Below are positions 1 to 7,195 of a stretch of 28,250 nucleotides of DNA, in pieces; position 1 is the stretch's first letter, and each line of letters starts with the position of its first letter. The stretch spans positions 1-28,250 of the forward strand of contig CAJTZE010000044.1 of the NCBI GenBank assembly GCA_910584265.1, in the 5' to 3' direction. A model generated the notes under the pieces. That model did no database searches and was not told the DNA's origin. It saw nothing but the letters and a program-made list of their open reading frames with translations. A program made the position numbers and the translations under genes. The DNA is from an uncultured Dorea sp. Lineage in GTDB: Bacteria > Bacillota > Clostridia > Lachnospirales > Lachnospiraceae.

Positions 1-2
1 CA

Positions 3-347
3 GACCATTATGCAAAAGAAGTATCTGTTTCTAATTCCACAAATGGAGAATATTCACTTACAGTTTCCAAATTTAACGGACGCGAGACATTGTGGGAAGA
101 GACGATAAAAGAGAATCAGGATATAGAAATAGATTTTGATTTTAGTCTTTCAAAAGGGCAGGCAAAAATAGTATATATAGATAGTGAAGATAGTGTTACA
201 ACGGTGATTGAATGTCTGCCTGAGACTTCAACAGATGGATTTACAACAAAAACGATACCATTAAAAAGTGGGAAGAACAGGTTAAAAATTGTTGGATATG
301 ATTGCGAAGATATTGAATTGAAGATGGTGTTTGCAGAAATACAATAG
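3..347 (+). CDS. C-terminal end of an unrecognised protein (5' truncated by window edge)
   Basis: The reading frame is open from the first codon at position 3 to TAG at 345-347, so the true start lies outside the window; the TTG at position 90 has no convincing ribosome site and is only an internal codon. The visible 114 residues alternate hydrophobic and polar residues (SKGQAKIVYID, KSGKNRLKIVGYD) in the way of a beta-sandwich domain, and are acidic overall. This could be the C-terminal domain of a lipoprotein or secreted protein, but that is a guess from composition. There are no catalytic motifs, cysteine pairs or membrane segments in the visible part. It overlaps the next short frame by 17 bases. 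Function not recognised. Confidence 0.55.
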   Translation, partial: DHYAKEVSVSNSTNGEYSLTVSKFNGRETLWEETIKENQDIEIDFDFSLSKGQAKIVYIDSEDSVTTVIECLPETSTDGFTTKTIPLKSGKNRLKIVGYDCEDIELKMVFAEIQ

Positions 348-582
348 TAGTTCTGATATTATTGAGAAATTTGATAATAATTATGAGGCTGCTTATCCAA
401 AAGAAAAAGCACATGAATGGAAAGAATTTATAGCACAATATTTAGAAGCAGGTTATTGGAATGAGTACTTTTTGGAGAAAAATGTAGTCTTATCATTATG
501 TGAAAAGCTTTGCGGATGTAAATTTAAATCAATAAAGGACATGCTCAAAGAAAATCACTCTTATAGTGATAATATAGAATAA
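331..582 (+). pseudogene. short fragment of a conserved clostridial protein, probably internally deleted
   Basis: The frame starts only at a TTG (331) inside the end of the previous gene, with no proper ribosome site, because a stop lies at 319-321. The 83 residues split in two: a front half containing EKAHEWKEFIAQYLEAGYWN, and a tail containing LCEKLCGCKFKSIKDML. From memory of a small clostridial family, these two motifs are normally separated by about 30 residues with a VVFLF-type strand; here the front breaks off at FLEKNVV and jumps to LSLCEKL. I infer an in-frame internal deletion and a remnant rather than a working gene. Cellular role unknown. Confidence 0.4.
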
Positions 583-967
583 CAAATTTAAGTCGAACAA
601 TAAAATTAGAATTTACAGAATATTAAATCCCGAAAACCAAAAGAATATAAATATTTAGAGAAATTCTTTCCGATAAGGATTTGGCTCTTATCTGCCAGCC
701 AAGACAATAATGATAATAGTAGTTGGGAATGCTTACAAAGTGCCCATGGCAAAAACAATGTGAGAGGCGAAATAGAAGATGTTATATAATTTTTATTTTA
801 TAAATCCAACCAAACCTCAGAGCATATTTCATTGACCAACAGCGCTTTTTATGAAAAAGTATGTCCCAAATCTAAAAATAGTCATCTGGAAGGGATTTTG
901 ATTTGAATGGTTTATGAAATTACAATAATAAAGGAATTAGAACGCGGATAACAGGGGGATGGTTTTT
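583..967. other. gene-free AT-rich stretch with possible coding debris
   Basis: No complete gene is visible. A stopless frame of about 150 bases ends in TAA at about 789 and reads KSRKPKEYKYLEKFFP then SSWECLQSAHGKNNV, without any start codon or ribosome site. A second stopless piece around 822-905 ends in a TGA. Both look like decayed coding sequence, in keeping with the pseudogenes on either side, but I do not recognise either family. Confidence 0.3.
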
Positions 968-1462
968 ATGAAAACAGAATTGCAAGCTAACCTGGAAGAA
1001 GAATTTGAATTTATGAGAAGAAAGCCGGTACCGGCAGATGGCATGATCGTTAACGTGTATGATGCATTCGGGATAGAAGCAGGAAACGGCTGGTATCAGC
1101 TTTTATATGATATGTGCAAAGAGATTACAGAAGTCCTTGAGGCGGAAGAGAAAACGGATCATATTGTGGTGGATCAGATTAAAGAGAAGTTCGGGAGCCT
1201 GAGATTTTATTATCATTTTGAGGGAATGGAGCCGGGAATCCAGGCATTTGATTTTATCGGTCAGGGGAGTATACGCATAATGCCGGGGAAGGGTGATGCA
1301 TATCAAAAAATTTCAAAAATTGTACAAAAATATGAAGACAAGTCGCAGGAGGTATGTGAAATCTGCGGCTGTGAGGGGACTGTGAGAACAGATATCAGGT
1401 GGATCCGGGCATTATGTGATACCTGTTATTCAAAATGCCCTGAAAGAGCTAAGAAAAAATAA
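968..1462 (+). CDS. zinc-ribbon conserved hypothetical protein
   Basis: The product is 164 residues. I chose ATG at 968 rather than ATG at 959 because the AGGGGG ribosome site at 953-957 is about 10 bases from 968 but touches 959. The centre carries GNGWYQLLYDMCKEI and IVVDQIKEKFGSLRFYY, a core I recall from a widespread bacterial family of unknown function. The C-terminal part has two CxxC pairs (CEICG and CDTC, about 20 residues apart), which should hold one zinc ion. It ends in a lysine-rich tail. The protein is soluble with no signal peptide. It appears intact, unlike most neighbours. Some relatives lie near toxin or immunity genes, but nothing here proves such a role. Confidence 0.6.
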   Translation: MKTELQANLEEEFEFMRRKPVPADGMIVNVYDAFGIEAGNGWYQLLYDMCKEITEVLEAEEKTDHIVVDQIKEKFGSLRFYYHFEGMEPGIQAFDFIGQGSIRIMPGKGDAYQKISKIVQKYEDKSQEVCEICGCEGTVRTDIRWIRALCDTCYSKCPERAKKK

Positions 1463-1529
1463 TATTGCCTTATCAGAATTTCAGTTTATCCACGGCATAT
1501 ATAAGTCATTTGGAGAAGGAGGTGCTATT

Positions 1530-1716
1530 ATGGCTACATCGAGTATTTTTGCAAAAGTTCGTATTGACGATCCGAAGCAGGCGGAGGCCTTTATAGATGC
1601 GTTGGCAGCTTCAGAGAATAAGCCTAAGAGAAAGCCGTTCTGCACCAGTAAAACCGCCATTGACAGATTATGATGCTATCCGGCGGCTGATGGCAAAGGG
1701 AGAAGCAGGCAAATGA
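1530..1716 (+). pseudogene. short partner (probable antitoxin) of the GNAT toxin, frameshifted
   Basis: ATG at 1530 follows a good GGAGAAGGAGG site. The first 36 codons give a small protein starting MATSSIFAKVRIDDPKQAE, a family found directly upstream of GNAT-type proteins in Clostridia. After KPKRKP the frame runs into an early stop at 1671-1673. Removing one T from the TT at 1638-1639 restores PPLTDYDAIRRLMAKGEAGK and a TGA at 1714-1716 that overlaps the next ATG (1713) as ATGA, exactly as expected of an intact coupled pair. The restored product would be 61 residues. The frameshift is seen directly; the antitoxin role is inferred from position and size. Confidence 0.65.
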
Positions 1717-2296
1717 GGCAGTTCGATACGATAAATATTTTAGATATGTTGGGAGCAATCGGAGAGGCAGGAATGCAACAGTGTCTTTCCGATTTTTCCT
1801 GTCCGATCAATCCGGAAATTGAGCAATTTGTATTAAATAATGCGATCGAGTTTGCAAGAAAGAAACTATCGGTTACATATTCTGTAGTAAATGAACATGG
1901 CAAAATAGCGGCAGTTTTTACACTGGCTCATAAAGCGGTTGAAATCGGCAACGCAAATCTGTCCAATTCTAAGCGGAAAAAATTAAGCAGATATGCAATA
2001 TTGGATTCGGAATCAAATAACTATACGGTATCTGCCTTTTTGATTGCACAGTTTGGGAAAATTATTCTGTGGAGGAGGGAAAGGGAATCAATGGAAATGA
2101 ATTGATGGATTTGACATTTGAAATTTTGGAGAAGGTTCAGCATGATATCGGCGGGGGAATCGTTTTTCTGGAATGTGAGGACAAGGTAAAGTTATTGAAT
2201 TTCTACCAGAGTGAAAAGAATGGTTTTATGTCATTTAATGAAAGATATTCGGTAAATGATAATGTGAAATATATCCAATTGTTTAATTTCTTTTAG
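1713..2296 (+). pseudogene. GNAT-family acetyltransferase, probable toxin, frameshifted
   Basis: Two frames together make one protein of about 194 residues. The first (1713 to 2105) runs MRQFDTINILDML through YTVSAFLIAQFGK, then breaks into unrelated residues. The second (from about 2062 to 2296) continues as YSVEEGKGINGNELMDLTF and ends KYIQLFNFF. Adding one A to the A-run at 2058-2061 joins them without loss (FGKNYSVEEG). The QFGKN...G...G segment and the following helix correspond to the acetyl-CoA binding region of GNAT enzymes, and the family sits beside a small partner gene as in type II GNAT toxin-antitoxin pairs. As drawn, both fragments lack half of the fold, so no activity is expected unless the base is an assembly error. 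Confidence 0.7.
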
Positions 2297-2490
2297 TGTC
2301 TGAAGAGGAGAGCGGAAAGTGATTTTCAGCATTTGGTACTATCTCAAGAAATATAAACCGCTTAATTGATACAAAGAACATGAACAGGATAACTTGATCT
2401 CCTAAAACTCTAACCCTAAGTTTACAGGAGAAAGCCAAACATTTCACTACACATTCTTATTTGGCGCTTGCCTTAAAAAATATGACAATT

Positions 2491-2524
2491 AAAAGGTAAT
2501 CAACGAAATAATGATTACCTTTTT
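2491..2524. terminator. intrinsic terminator between converging genes
   Basis: A perfect 12-bp stem (AAAAGGTAATCA paired with TGATTACCTTTT) closes a 10-base loop. The A-run on one side and T-run on the other allow it to act in both directions, for the GNAT remnant on the plus strand and the XRE-HD gene ending at 2536 on the minus strand. Confidence 0.8.
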
Positions 2525-2535
2525 GTGTTAATTTA

Positions 2536-3195
2536 TCATTTACTGTCAACGGACAGACATTTAATTGTCTCCAGAATACTGAGCATTTGATATTTTGCCC
2601 GCTCCTTTGTCACCCCTTCCGGTATGGAAAAGCTGACAAGTCCAACAATCTCCTGAACTTCCAGATTGAAAGGCAGATTCTGTACTTCTACTCCGGTATC
2701 CTCTACCACATCGTGAAGAAGCATTGCCGCAAGCAGATCGTCATCCTTTATCCCCATTGCATGTGCCTGACACGCCATCATAAGCGGATGATTAATGTAT
2801 TGGATCTGTTCCGTTGTAAATTTTCCTTGTTTCCGAAACTGCCCTGCGTGGTGTTCGCGCATATATTGCAGAGCCTTATATGTACCGGTTAGTTTTTCTG
2901 ACAGAGCGAATGCTCTCATTCTCGTGAACATATTGTCCTCATGGAATAATCTGTCTCGAATATCGTATGTTTTGCTCATACCTGTCCCGGTTTTACCTGA
3001 GAACAAAGCCGAGTAAGGCAAATTCAGCAGCTCTGCAGTCAACATCAGATTTTCAATGTCTGGCAGATTATGTCCATTTTCCCATTTGCTGACTGCCTGA
3101 GCGGTAACACCAAGCTTTTCTGCCAGTTCTTCCTGCGTGAATCCGGCATTCTTCCTCAGAAAGGCAATATTTCTGCCAATATCAGATATATTCAT
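2536..3195 (-). CDS. XRE-type HTH protein fused to an HD phosphohydrolase-like domain, probably shortened
   Basis: The start is ATG at 3195, one base after the upstream gene's stop and preceded by AAGGAGG; longer upstream frames are not supported. Residues 5-60 are a Cro/C1-type HTH (FTQEELAEKLGVTAQAVSKW). Residues 75-195 resemble RelA/SpoT-type HD proteins: H136 in YINHPLMMACQAHA and the HD pair H161-D162 in AAMLLHDVVEDTG. The C-terminus jumps from IPEGVTKERA (about 200) straight to KYQMLSILETIKCL. In relatives I remember, about 80 residues containing a second catalytic Asp/Asn region separate these, so I infer an in-frame deletion and a probably inactive enzyme; DNA binding may survive. The substrate of intact relatives is not established here. 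Confidence 0.6.
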   Translation of the reverse strand: MNISDIGRNIAFLRKNAGFTQEELAEKLGVTAQAVSKWENGHNLPDIENLMLTAELLNLPYSALFSGKTGTGMSKTYDIRDRLFHEDNMFTRMRAFALSEKLTGTYKALQYMREHHAGQFRKQGKFTTEQIQYINHPLMMACQAHAMGIKDDDLLAAMLLHDVVEDTGVEVQNLPFNLEVQEIVGLVSFSIPEGVTKERAKYQMLSILETIKCLSVDSK

Positions 3196-3196
3196 G

Positions 3197-3403
3197 TCAT
3201 TCCTCCTTAGACCAGCACAGCCGTAAATTGGTCTTTTTAAGATATCTATTTGTAAAATGGCGTTCCATAGCAAACCCATCATCCCAGCAGTAAAGAGGAT
3301 GTCCATAAGCGTAATCGCCATAATCCTTAACAATATCACAATTCATATAGCGCATTGCTTCTTTTGCGTCCTGAATCTGAAATGCAATGCATTCTTTTCC
3401 CAT
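3197..3403 (-). CDS. 68-aa unrecognised protein, possibly internally deleted
   Basis: ATG at 3403 follows GAAAGGGGG, and the stop is one base from the XRE-HD start, so the two are co-transcribed. The protein has two halves: DAKEAMRYMN...YGHPLYCWDDGFAMERHF and NRYLKKTNLRLCWSKEE. I remember longer clostridial proteins in which GHPLYCWDDG is followed by a CxxCG zinc element and about 50 further residues before a YLxxTNxRWCWS ending. If that memory is right, the middle has been lost in frame. A TATAAT-like box on the minus strand at 3436-3441 may be the promoter. Function unknown. Confidence 0.45.
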   Translation of the reverse strand: MGKECIAFQIQDAKEAMRYMNCDIVKDYGDYAYGHPLYCWDDGFAMERHFTNRYLKKTNLRLCWSKEE

Positions 3404-3515
3404 TTTATTTTCCCCCTTTCATATCCTGCAAGTAAATTATATAAAAAGGGGAGGGGAAATACCATACACGAGCCGTTGAGTAAACTTGAGCCATAGTTGA
3501 GTTTCTGTATCTAAT

Positions 3516-3556
3516 AAAAACCGGCAGACCATTTCTTATAGAAACAGTCTGTCAGC
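3516..3556 (-). terminator. intrinsic terminator of the rtcB remnant unit
   Basis: Read on the minus strand, 3553-3547 pairs with 3529-3523 (seven pairs, one G-U) and AGAAA pairs with TTTCT inside it, closing a 3-base loop. The stem is followed by CCGGTTTTTATT. It lies about 100 bases beyond the rtcB stop, so the remnant transcript still has a proper end. Confidence 0.65.
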
Positions 3557-3653
3557 TTACGATTTGTTCATCTCTTTTCTTAATATATTGTACTACGTTC
3601 TTCTTCTATTCTCAATCGAAATCATATGTGTGAAATCATACTCTATTTTCCTT

Positions 3654-4416
3654 TCACTCTGCCTTAAAATTATAAACCGGCCTTATCCTTTTCCTGATTT
3701 CCACCGTATCTGTGATCTGCCCCTCTATCTCCTCCAGATTCCTGTATGCAAACGGAGCTTCATCTAACGTGCTCTTTCCGATACAAGAGCTGTAAATTCC
3801 TTTCATTTCCGCCTTAAACTGGGATACTGTATACCTTGTTTTTCTTCTTCCCGTTTCATTTTCCGTCCGGCTCCATGAGGCGCAGAGTCATTCCAGTCTG
3901 CATTTCCTCTGCCAATACCAAGAAGAATCCCGTCGCGCATATTGACCGGGATGATCACAGGCTCCCCCGCCCTCGCGGAGACCGCGCCCTTCCGCAAGAT
4001 AATACTCCGTCACTTCTTTTCCCAGTCTCCGGCTCCCGGAATGAACGGCTGCATATAGATTTCCTTCTTCGTCCTGATCCAGTTTGAGAAAATGATTCCC
4101 CCCGCCGAGCGTGCCAAGACTCGGCTCTGCCTTCTTTACATTTACATGCTCCACACAGTTTAACTGTAAAAAATCAAAATCCCGGATGTACCGGTGAGGT
4201 TTCTTACGCACTCCAAAGCCACAGGGCACATTCTCCCTGATGACCTTATCAAGCTTCTGGAACTCTGCCTTTTTCTGTTTCAATTTTACCAGCGTCACGC
4301 CGCAGCCCACATCAATTCCAACGACATCAAAGCATCTGTATTTGAGCCAACGCATAATCTTCAATTATATCTGTGAATATTTTAGCTGAAGTATAGACTC
4401 CATTTATTATTTTCAT
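3654..4416 (-). pseudogene. rtcB: RtcB-type RNA ligase remnant with two internal deletions
   Basis: Minus-strand pieces match RtcB, the 3'-phosphate RNA ligase that uses Mn and GTP, in order. The N-terminus starts at ATG 4416 after AGAGGAGAG (MKIINGVYTSAKIFTDIIED, ending AQIQML). The middle comes next in a different frame (VVGIDVGCGVTLVKLKQKK, GTLGGGNHFLKL, HSGSRRLG, ending EYYLAEG). The C-terminal part follows, again in a different frame (LRKGAVSARAGEPV, SAPHGAGRKMKR), then ends with the family tail RPVYNFKAE and TGA at 3654-3656. Missing are about 45 residues with the MPDVH metal-site motif (junction near 4340-4350) and more than 100 residues in the middle (junction 3985-3997). At the second junction the bases TTGCGGAAGGG read sensibly in both frames, suggesting a deletion between short repeats. 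It cannot make an active ligase. Confidence 0.85.
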
Positions 4417-4563
4417 ATAATCCGTTCTCTCCTCTTTGGTGCCTTTCTGCAAAAAAGAACGCAAAAAAACACCCCTGAAACTCAGAGATGCGGAAATTGC
4501 CTGAATAACTCTTATAAATGGATATAGAAATACCTGTCGGTTTTTACCCCTAAACGGCATAAA

Positions 4564-4662
4564 CTATGACTGGCAGCCTCTCTCCAAAACTGAATTACGG
4601 ACAATCCGCTCTCTGTAAATAACTACAGCGGCCTTTTTTGATAATTTATTTAAATGTCTCAT
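4564..4662 (-). CDS. 32-aa ORF leading the rtcB remnant transcript
   Basis: ATG at 4662 follows a strong GGAAGGAGGA site and the frame reads MRHLNKLSKKAAVVIYRERI and ends ERGCQS before TAG. A near-consensus promoter lies about 50 bases upstream on the same strand. The peptide is basic with no membrane segment. It may be a real small protein of the rtcB operon or the front of a larger gene that lost its end, as the neighbours did. Not recognised. Confidence 0.4.
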   Translation of the reverse strand: MRHLNKLSKKAAVVIYRERIVRNSVLERGCQS

Positions 4663-4710
4663 GATCGTCCTCCTTCCAGTATGAATAAATAATCTTTGAT
4701 TACAGAGCTA

Positions 4711-4739
4711 AGTATATCTGCCTCATAAAAATCTGTCAA
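4711..4739 (-). promoter_or_regulatory. sigma-A promoter for the rtcB remnant unit
   Basis: On the minus strand TTGACA (4739-4734), a 17-base spacer and TATACT (4716-4711) form a near-consensus housekeeping promoter pointing at the 32-aa ORF and the rtcB remnant. Confidence 0.75.
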
Positions 4740-4809
4740 GCTAAATTTTTAAGCTTATAACATCTTTTACATTATATCGTATTATTGGGAAATATTTGCA
4801 ATGATTCCT

Positions 4810-5289
4810 TCATAATTCATCATCAGCAGCCTGCAAGTTTATCATAGAGACAATTTGATTCTGCATTTTTTCAACACTTTCAATCCTTACCCTGCCAATA
4901 CGATTTCTCGCCATTTTAAAATCTATATCGGGTAAGATTTTTTCCAAAAAATTATTTACCTCCGGGGATGCCCCCATTAGCGCTGTTGCAAGAGAATTTG
5001 TATCAAACTGATCCAATGTTTCTTTTAGCTCCTTTTCTGGTATTGCAGATATTTGTTCAAAGTCAGCTATCCTCTGTGGCAATATCTTAGGCTCTAGTAT
5101 ATCGTTTATCGTAATGTCATATAGCTTAGAAATCTTCAGCAAAGTCTCTAAATCAGGGACGGCCGCACCCGTTTCCCATTTTGAAACCGCCTGCCTTGAC
5201 ACATTTAACTGTTTTGCCAAATCAGCTTGCGTGTAGCCGCAGCTTTTCCGCAAGAATTGTAAGTATCTTGATATAATATTCGTATTCAT
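4810..5289 (-). CDS. XRE-family transcription regulator with helical C-terminal domain
   Basis: The product has 159 residues and its ATG follows AAAGGAGCGG. Residues 5-62 form a Cro/C1-type HTH (YTQADLAKQLNVSRQAVSKW, then DLETLLKISKLYDI). Residues 75-159 are acidic and helical (KELKETLDQFDTNSLATAL, NFLEKILPDIDF), and likely serve dimerisation or sensing; clostridial regulators of this shape often sit next to ABC or two-component genes. It is divergent from the response regulator at 5519, and the 229-base gap holds promoters for both: TATAAT on the minus strand at 5316-5311 and a plus-strand promoter at 5439-5468. It may control itself or the ABC module, but no operator was identified. Confidence 0.75.
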   Translation of the reverse strand: MNTNIISRYLQFLRKSCGYTQADLAKQLNVSRQAVSKWETGAAVPDLETLLKISKLYDITINDILEPKILPQRIADFEQISAIPEKELKETLDQFDTNSLATALMGASPEVNNFLEKILPDIDFKMARNRIGRVRIESVEKMQNQIVSMINLQAADDEL

Positions 5290-5438
5290 AAAATCCGCTC
5301 CTTTATTTTTATTATAAACTATGCAGAAATAAAATTAAAGAATCTGGTAAGTGCGAAATAGCAAATGCAGGTTGCAAAGACCAGTATCAAGACATCGGAG
5401 CAATATAAAAATTGATTTGCATTTTTGAAGGCGTATAT

Positions 5439-5468
5439 TTGACAATTATCAGGATGTATATGTATGAT
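5439..5468 (+). promoter_or_regulatory. sigma-A promoter of the two-component/ABC module
   Basis: TTGACA at 5439-5444, an 18-base spacer and TATGAT at 5463-5468, about 50 bases before the response-regulator start, which itself follows AAGAAGGA. Confidence 0.75.
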
Positions 5469-5518
5469 ACTCTTGTTTTTACTATTATTTAAAATAAAGG
5501 CAAAGAAGGAATTGAAAA

Positions 5519-6205
5519 ATGATAATTGGAATTATTGAAGATGATAGATTATTAAGTAAATCATTAGAAATTCTGCTTCAAAAAGATGGGTATCAAATCA
5601 TATGTATGCATACCAGGCAGGAAGCGAAAGAATGCTTGAAGGGTACAGAAGCACTTCTGATTATTGATATTGGCCTTCCAGATGGAAATGGAATAGAGTT
5701 ATATCAATATTTACATAAAAAAGGAGCCGCAAAAAAAATACCTGCTATTTTTCTGACAGCAAGAGATGAAGAGCAAGATATGTTAAATGCATTTAATGCG
5801 GGGGCAGATGATTACGTTGTTAAGCCATTTTCTATGAACGTATTATTAAAACGTATTGAAGTTGTATTAAAAAGAAACGGACTAAATATTTGCAAGGAAG
5901 AAACCTTCAGATGTGGAGAGATTGTTCTGAATCCAAGAAAAAAGCAGGTTCTATTAAAAAATAAAGAAATTCTATTAACAGCAAAAGAATATAAGCTGTT
6001 GGAGTATTTTATGCAGAATGTGGGACAAGTACTGACAAAAGAAAATATTATGGAGCATATTTGGGGGATTGATGGACAATATGTTGTTGACAATAATGTA
6101 AGTGTTCTTGTGAATCGTTTAAGGAAGAAAATTGAGTTGAATGGAGAAAACGAATATATTAAGAATGTATTTGGGCTTGGATATCGAATGGAGGAAATCA
6201 AGTGA
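5519..6205 (+). CDS. OmpR/PhoB-family response regulator
   Basis: The 228-residue product has a receiver domain (1-115) with acidic residues E7-D8-D9, the phospho-acceptor D50 in LLIIDIGLPDGNG, T80 and K102 in YVVKPFS. A winged-helix DNA-binding domain follows (130-225: LTAKEYKLLEYFMQN, VDNNVSVLVNRLRKKI, VFGLGYRM). The receiver is phosphorylated by the kinase encoded next; the two genes overlap by four bases (GTGA), so the pair is translationally coupled. Proteins of this family bind direct repeats spaced by 11 bp, and such repeats occur at the ABC promoter at 7125-7146. The gene is AT-rich compared with the 14-28 kb part of the window. Confidence 0.92.
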   Translation: MIIGIIEDDRLLSKSLEILLQKDGYQIICMHTRQEAKECLKGTEALLIIDIGLPDGNGIELYQYLHKKGAAKKIPAIFLTARDEEQDMLNAFNAGADDYVVKPFSMNVLLKRIEVVLKRNGLNICKEETFRCGEIVLNPRKKQVLLKNKEILLTAKEYKLLEYFMQNVGQVLTKENIMEHIWGIDGQYVVDNNVSVLVNRLRKKIELNGENEYIKNVFGLGYRMEEIK

Positions 6206-7116
6206 TTGTATTAGGAATTATAGGCGGTTTTCTGACAGGAACTTTAGGAATGTATGTTATGCAACAGAAAGCCAGAAGCGAAGAACTAAAAAGAATATCC
6301 ATTTATTTACAAGATCTTTTAGGAGGAAAAGAAATTAATATAGGTGCAGGCAGTGAGGAAACGATGAGCTCTAAAATTAACTATCAGCTTATGCGTGTAC
6401 AAAATGTTTTGGTCAGTCAGAAAACCAGGGCGCAGAATGAAAAAAAGGAATTGCAGGAATTAATTTCGGAAATTGCTCATCAGATGAGAACACCATTGAC
6501 AAATCTTAGAAATTATCTTGGTTTTCTTGAAGAAATAATAGAAGAGAAGAAATCCGAGCCAGAAAAGCAGTATTTAAAAGCAATTCAAATAAGTGAAGAG
6601 AAAATTTACTTTTTGACAGAACATTTTATTCGTATATCCAGATTAGAACATGGAATTATTCAGTTGAAAAAAGAAGAAAAGGACTTTATGAAAACTTTAC
6701 GTAATGCTTTAGGGCAGGTGCAAGAACCGGCTGAAAAGAAAAAAATTATTTTCCAATTTGAATTTCCAAGAAAAATTGAAGTGAAGCATGATACAAATTG
6801 GATTGGAGAAGCAATATTTAATTTATTGGATAATGCAGTGAAATATAGTAACCAAGGAGGAAAAATTAAAGTAACAGTACAAAAGGATGAGATATTTCTT
6901 ACACTCAGGATAAGAGATTACGGAATAGGGATTGAACCAGGTGAAGAAAATAAAATATTCCAGAGATTCTATAGGGGGAGTCGTGTCGATAATCAGGAAG
7001 GGTTTGGAATTGGACTATATTTGGCAAGAGAAATAGTTTCCAAACATGGAGGAATTCTTATTGGAAAAAGAAAAAATCCCGGATTTGAGATGCGAATGTC
7101 GTTACCACAGGAATAA
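6202..7116 (+). CDS. short one-TM sensor histidine kinase
   Basis: The GTG start at 6202 overlaps the regulator stop. The 304 residues begin with one hydrophobic segment (about 1-20) and have no extracellular sensor loop. A coiled linker (about 25-85) leads to the H-box with H93 in SEIAHQMRTPLTNL. The ATPase part has the N-box NLLDNAVKYS, G1 DYGIGI, F-box FQRFYRG and G2 GFGIGLYLA, all intact. A kinase with so little outside the membrane usually does not see its signal directly. In BceS-type systems the signal is passed from the ABC permease, and the linked 914-aa permease with large outside domains fits that arrangement. BceS kinases normally have two TM segments, so the match is partial. Confidence 0.9.
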   Translation: MIVLGIIGGFLTGTLGMYVMQQKARSEELKRISIYLQDLLGGKEINIGAGSEETMSSKINYQLMRVQNVLVSQKTRAQNEKKELQELISEIAHQMRTPLTNLRNYLGFLEEIIEEKKSEPEKQYLKAIQISEEKIYFLTEHFIRISRLEHGIIQLKKEEKDFMKTLRNALGQVQEPAEKKKIIFQFEFPRKIEVKHDTNWIGEAIFNLLDNAVKYSNQGGKIKVTVQKDEIFLTLRIRDYGIGIEPGEENKIFQRFYRGSRVDNQEGFGIGLYLAREIVSKHGGILIGKRKNPGFEMRMSLPQE

Positions 7117-7124
7117 AAATGATA

Positions 7125-7160
7125 AAATGTTAGAAAAATGTTAGATTTATTTTATATAGT
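7125..7160 (+). promoter_or_regulatory. probable response-regulator box and promoter of the ABC genes
   Basis: AAATGTTAGAA (7125-7135) and AAATGTTAGAT (7136-7146) are adjacent direct repeats with an 11-bp period; a weaker half (AAATGATA, 7117-7124) precedes them. TATAGT at 7155-7160 can serve as the -10, which places the missing -35 inside the repeats, as in promoters activated by OmpR/PhoB-type regulators. The ABC ATPase start lies 36 bases further on. Confidence 0.6.
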
Positions 7161-7195
7161 AAAAATGAGATTACTCCAAAGGAGAAATTTAAATT

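Noticed and set aside
1416..1529. Upstream extension of the small antitoxin-like gene
   Set aside because: It overlaps the zinc-ribbon gene; the good ribosome site and family start are at 1530.
3564..3767. 67-aa hydrophobic plus-strand frame
   Set aside because: It lies over the rtcB terminator side and C-terminal remnant on the opposite strand; no ribosome site.
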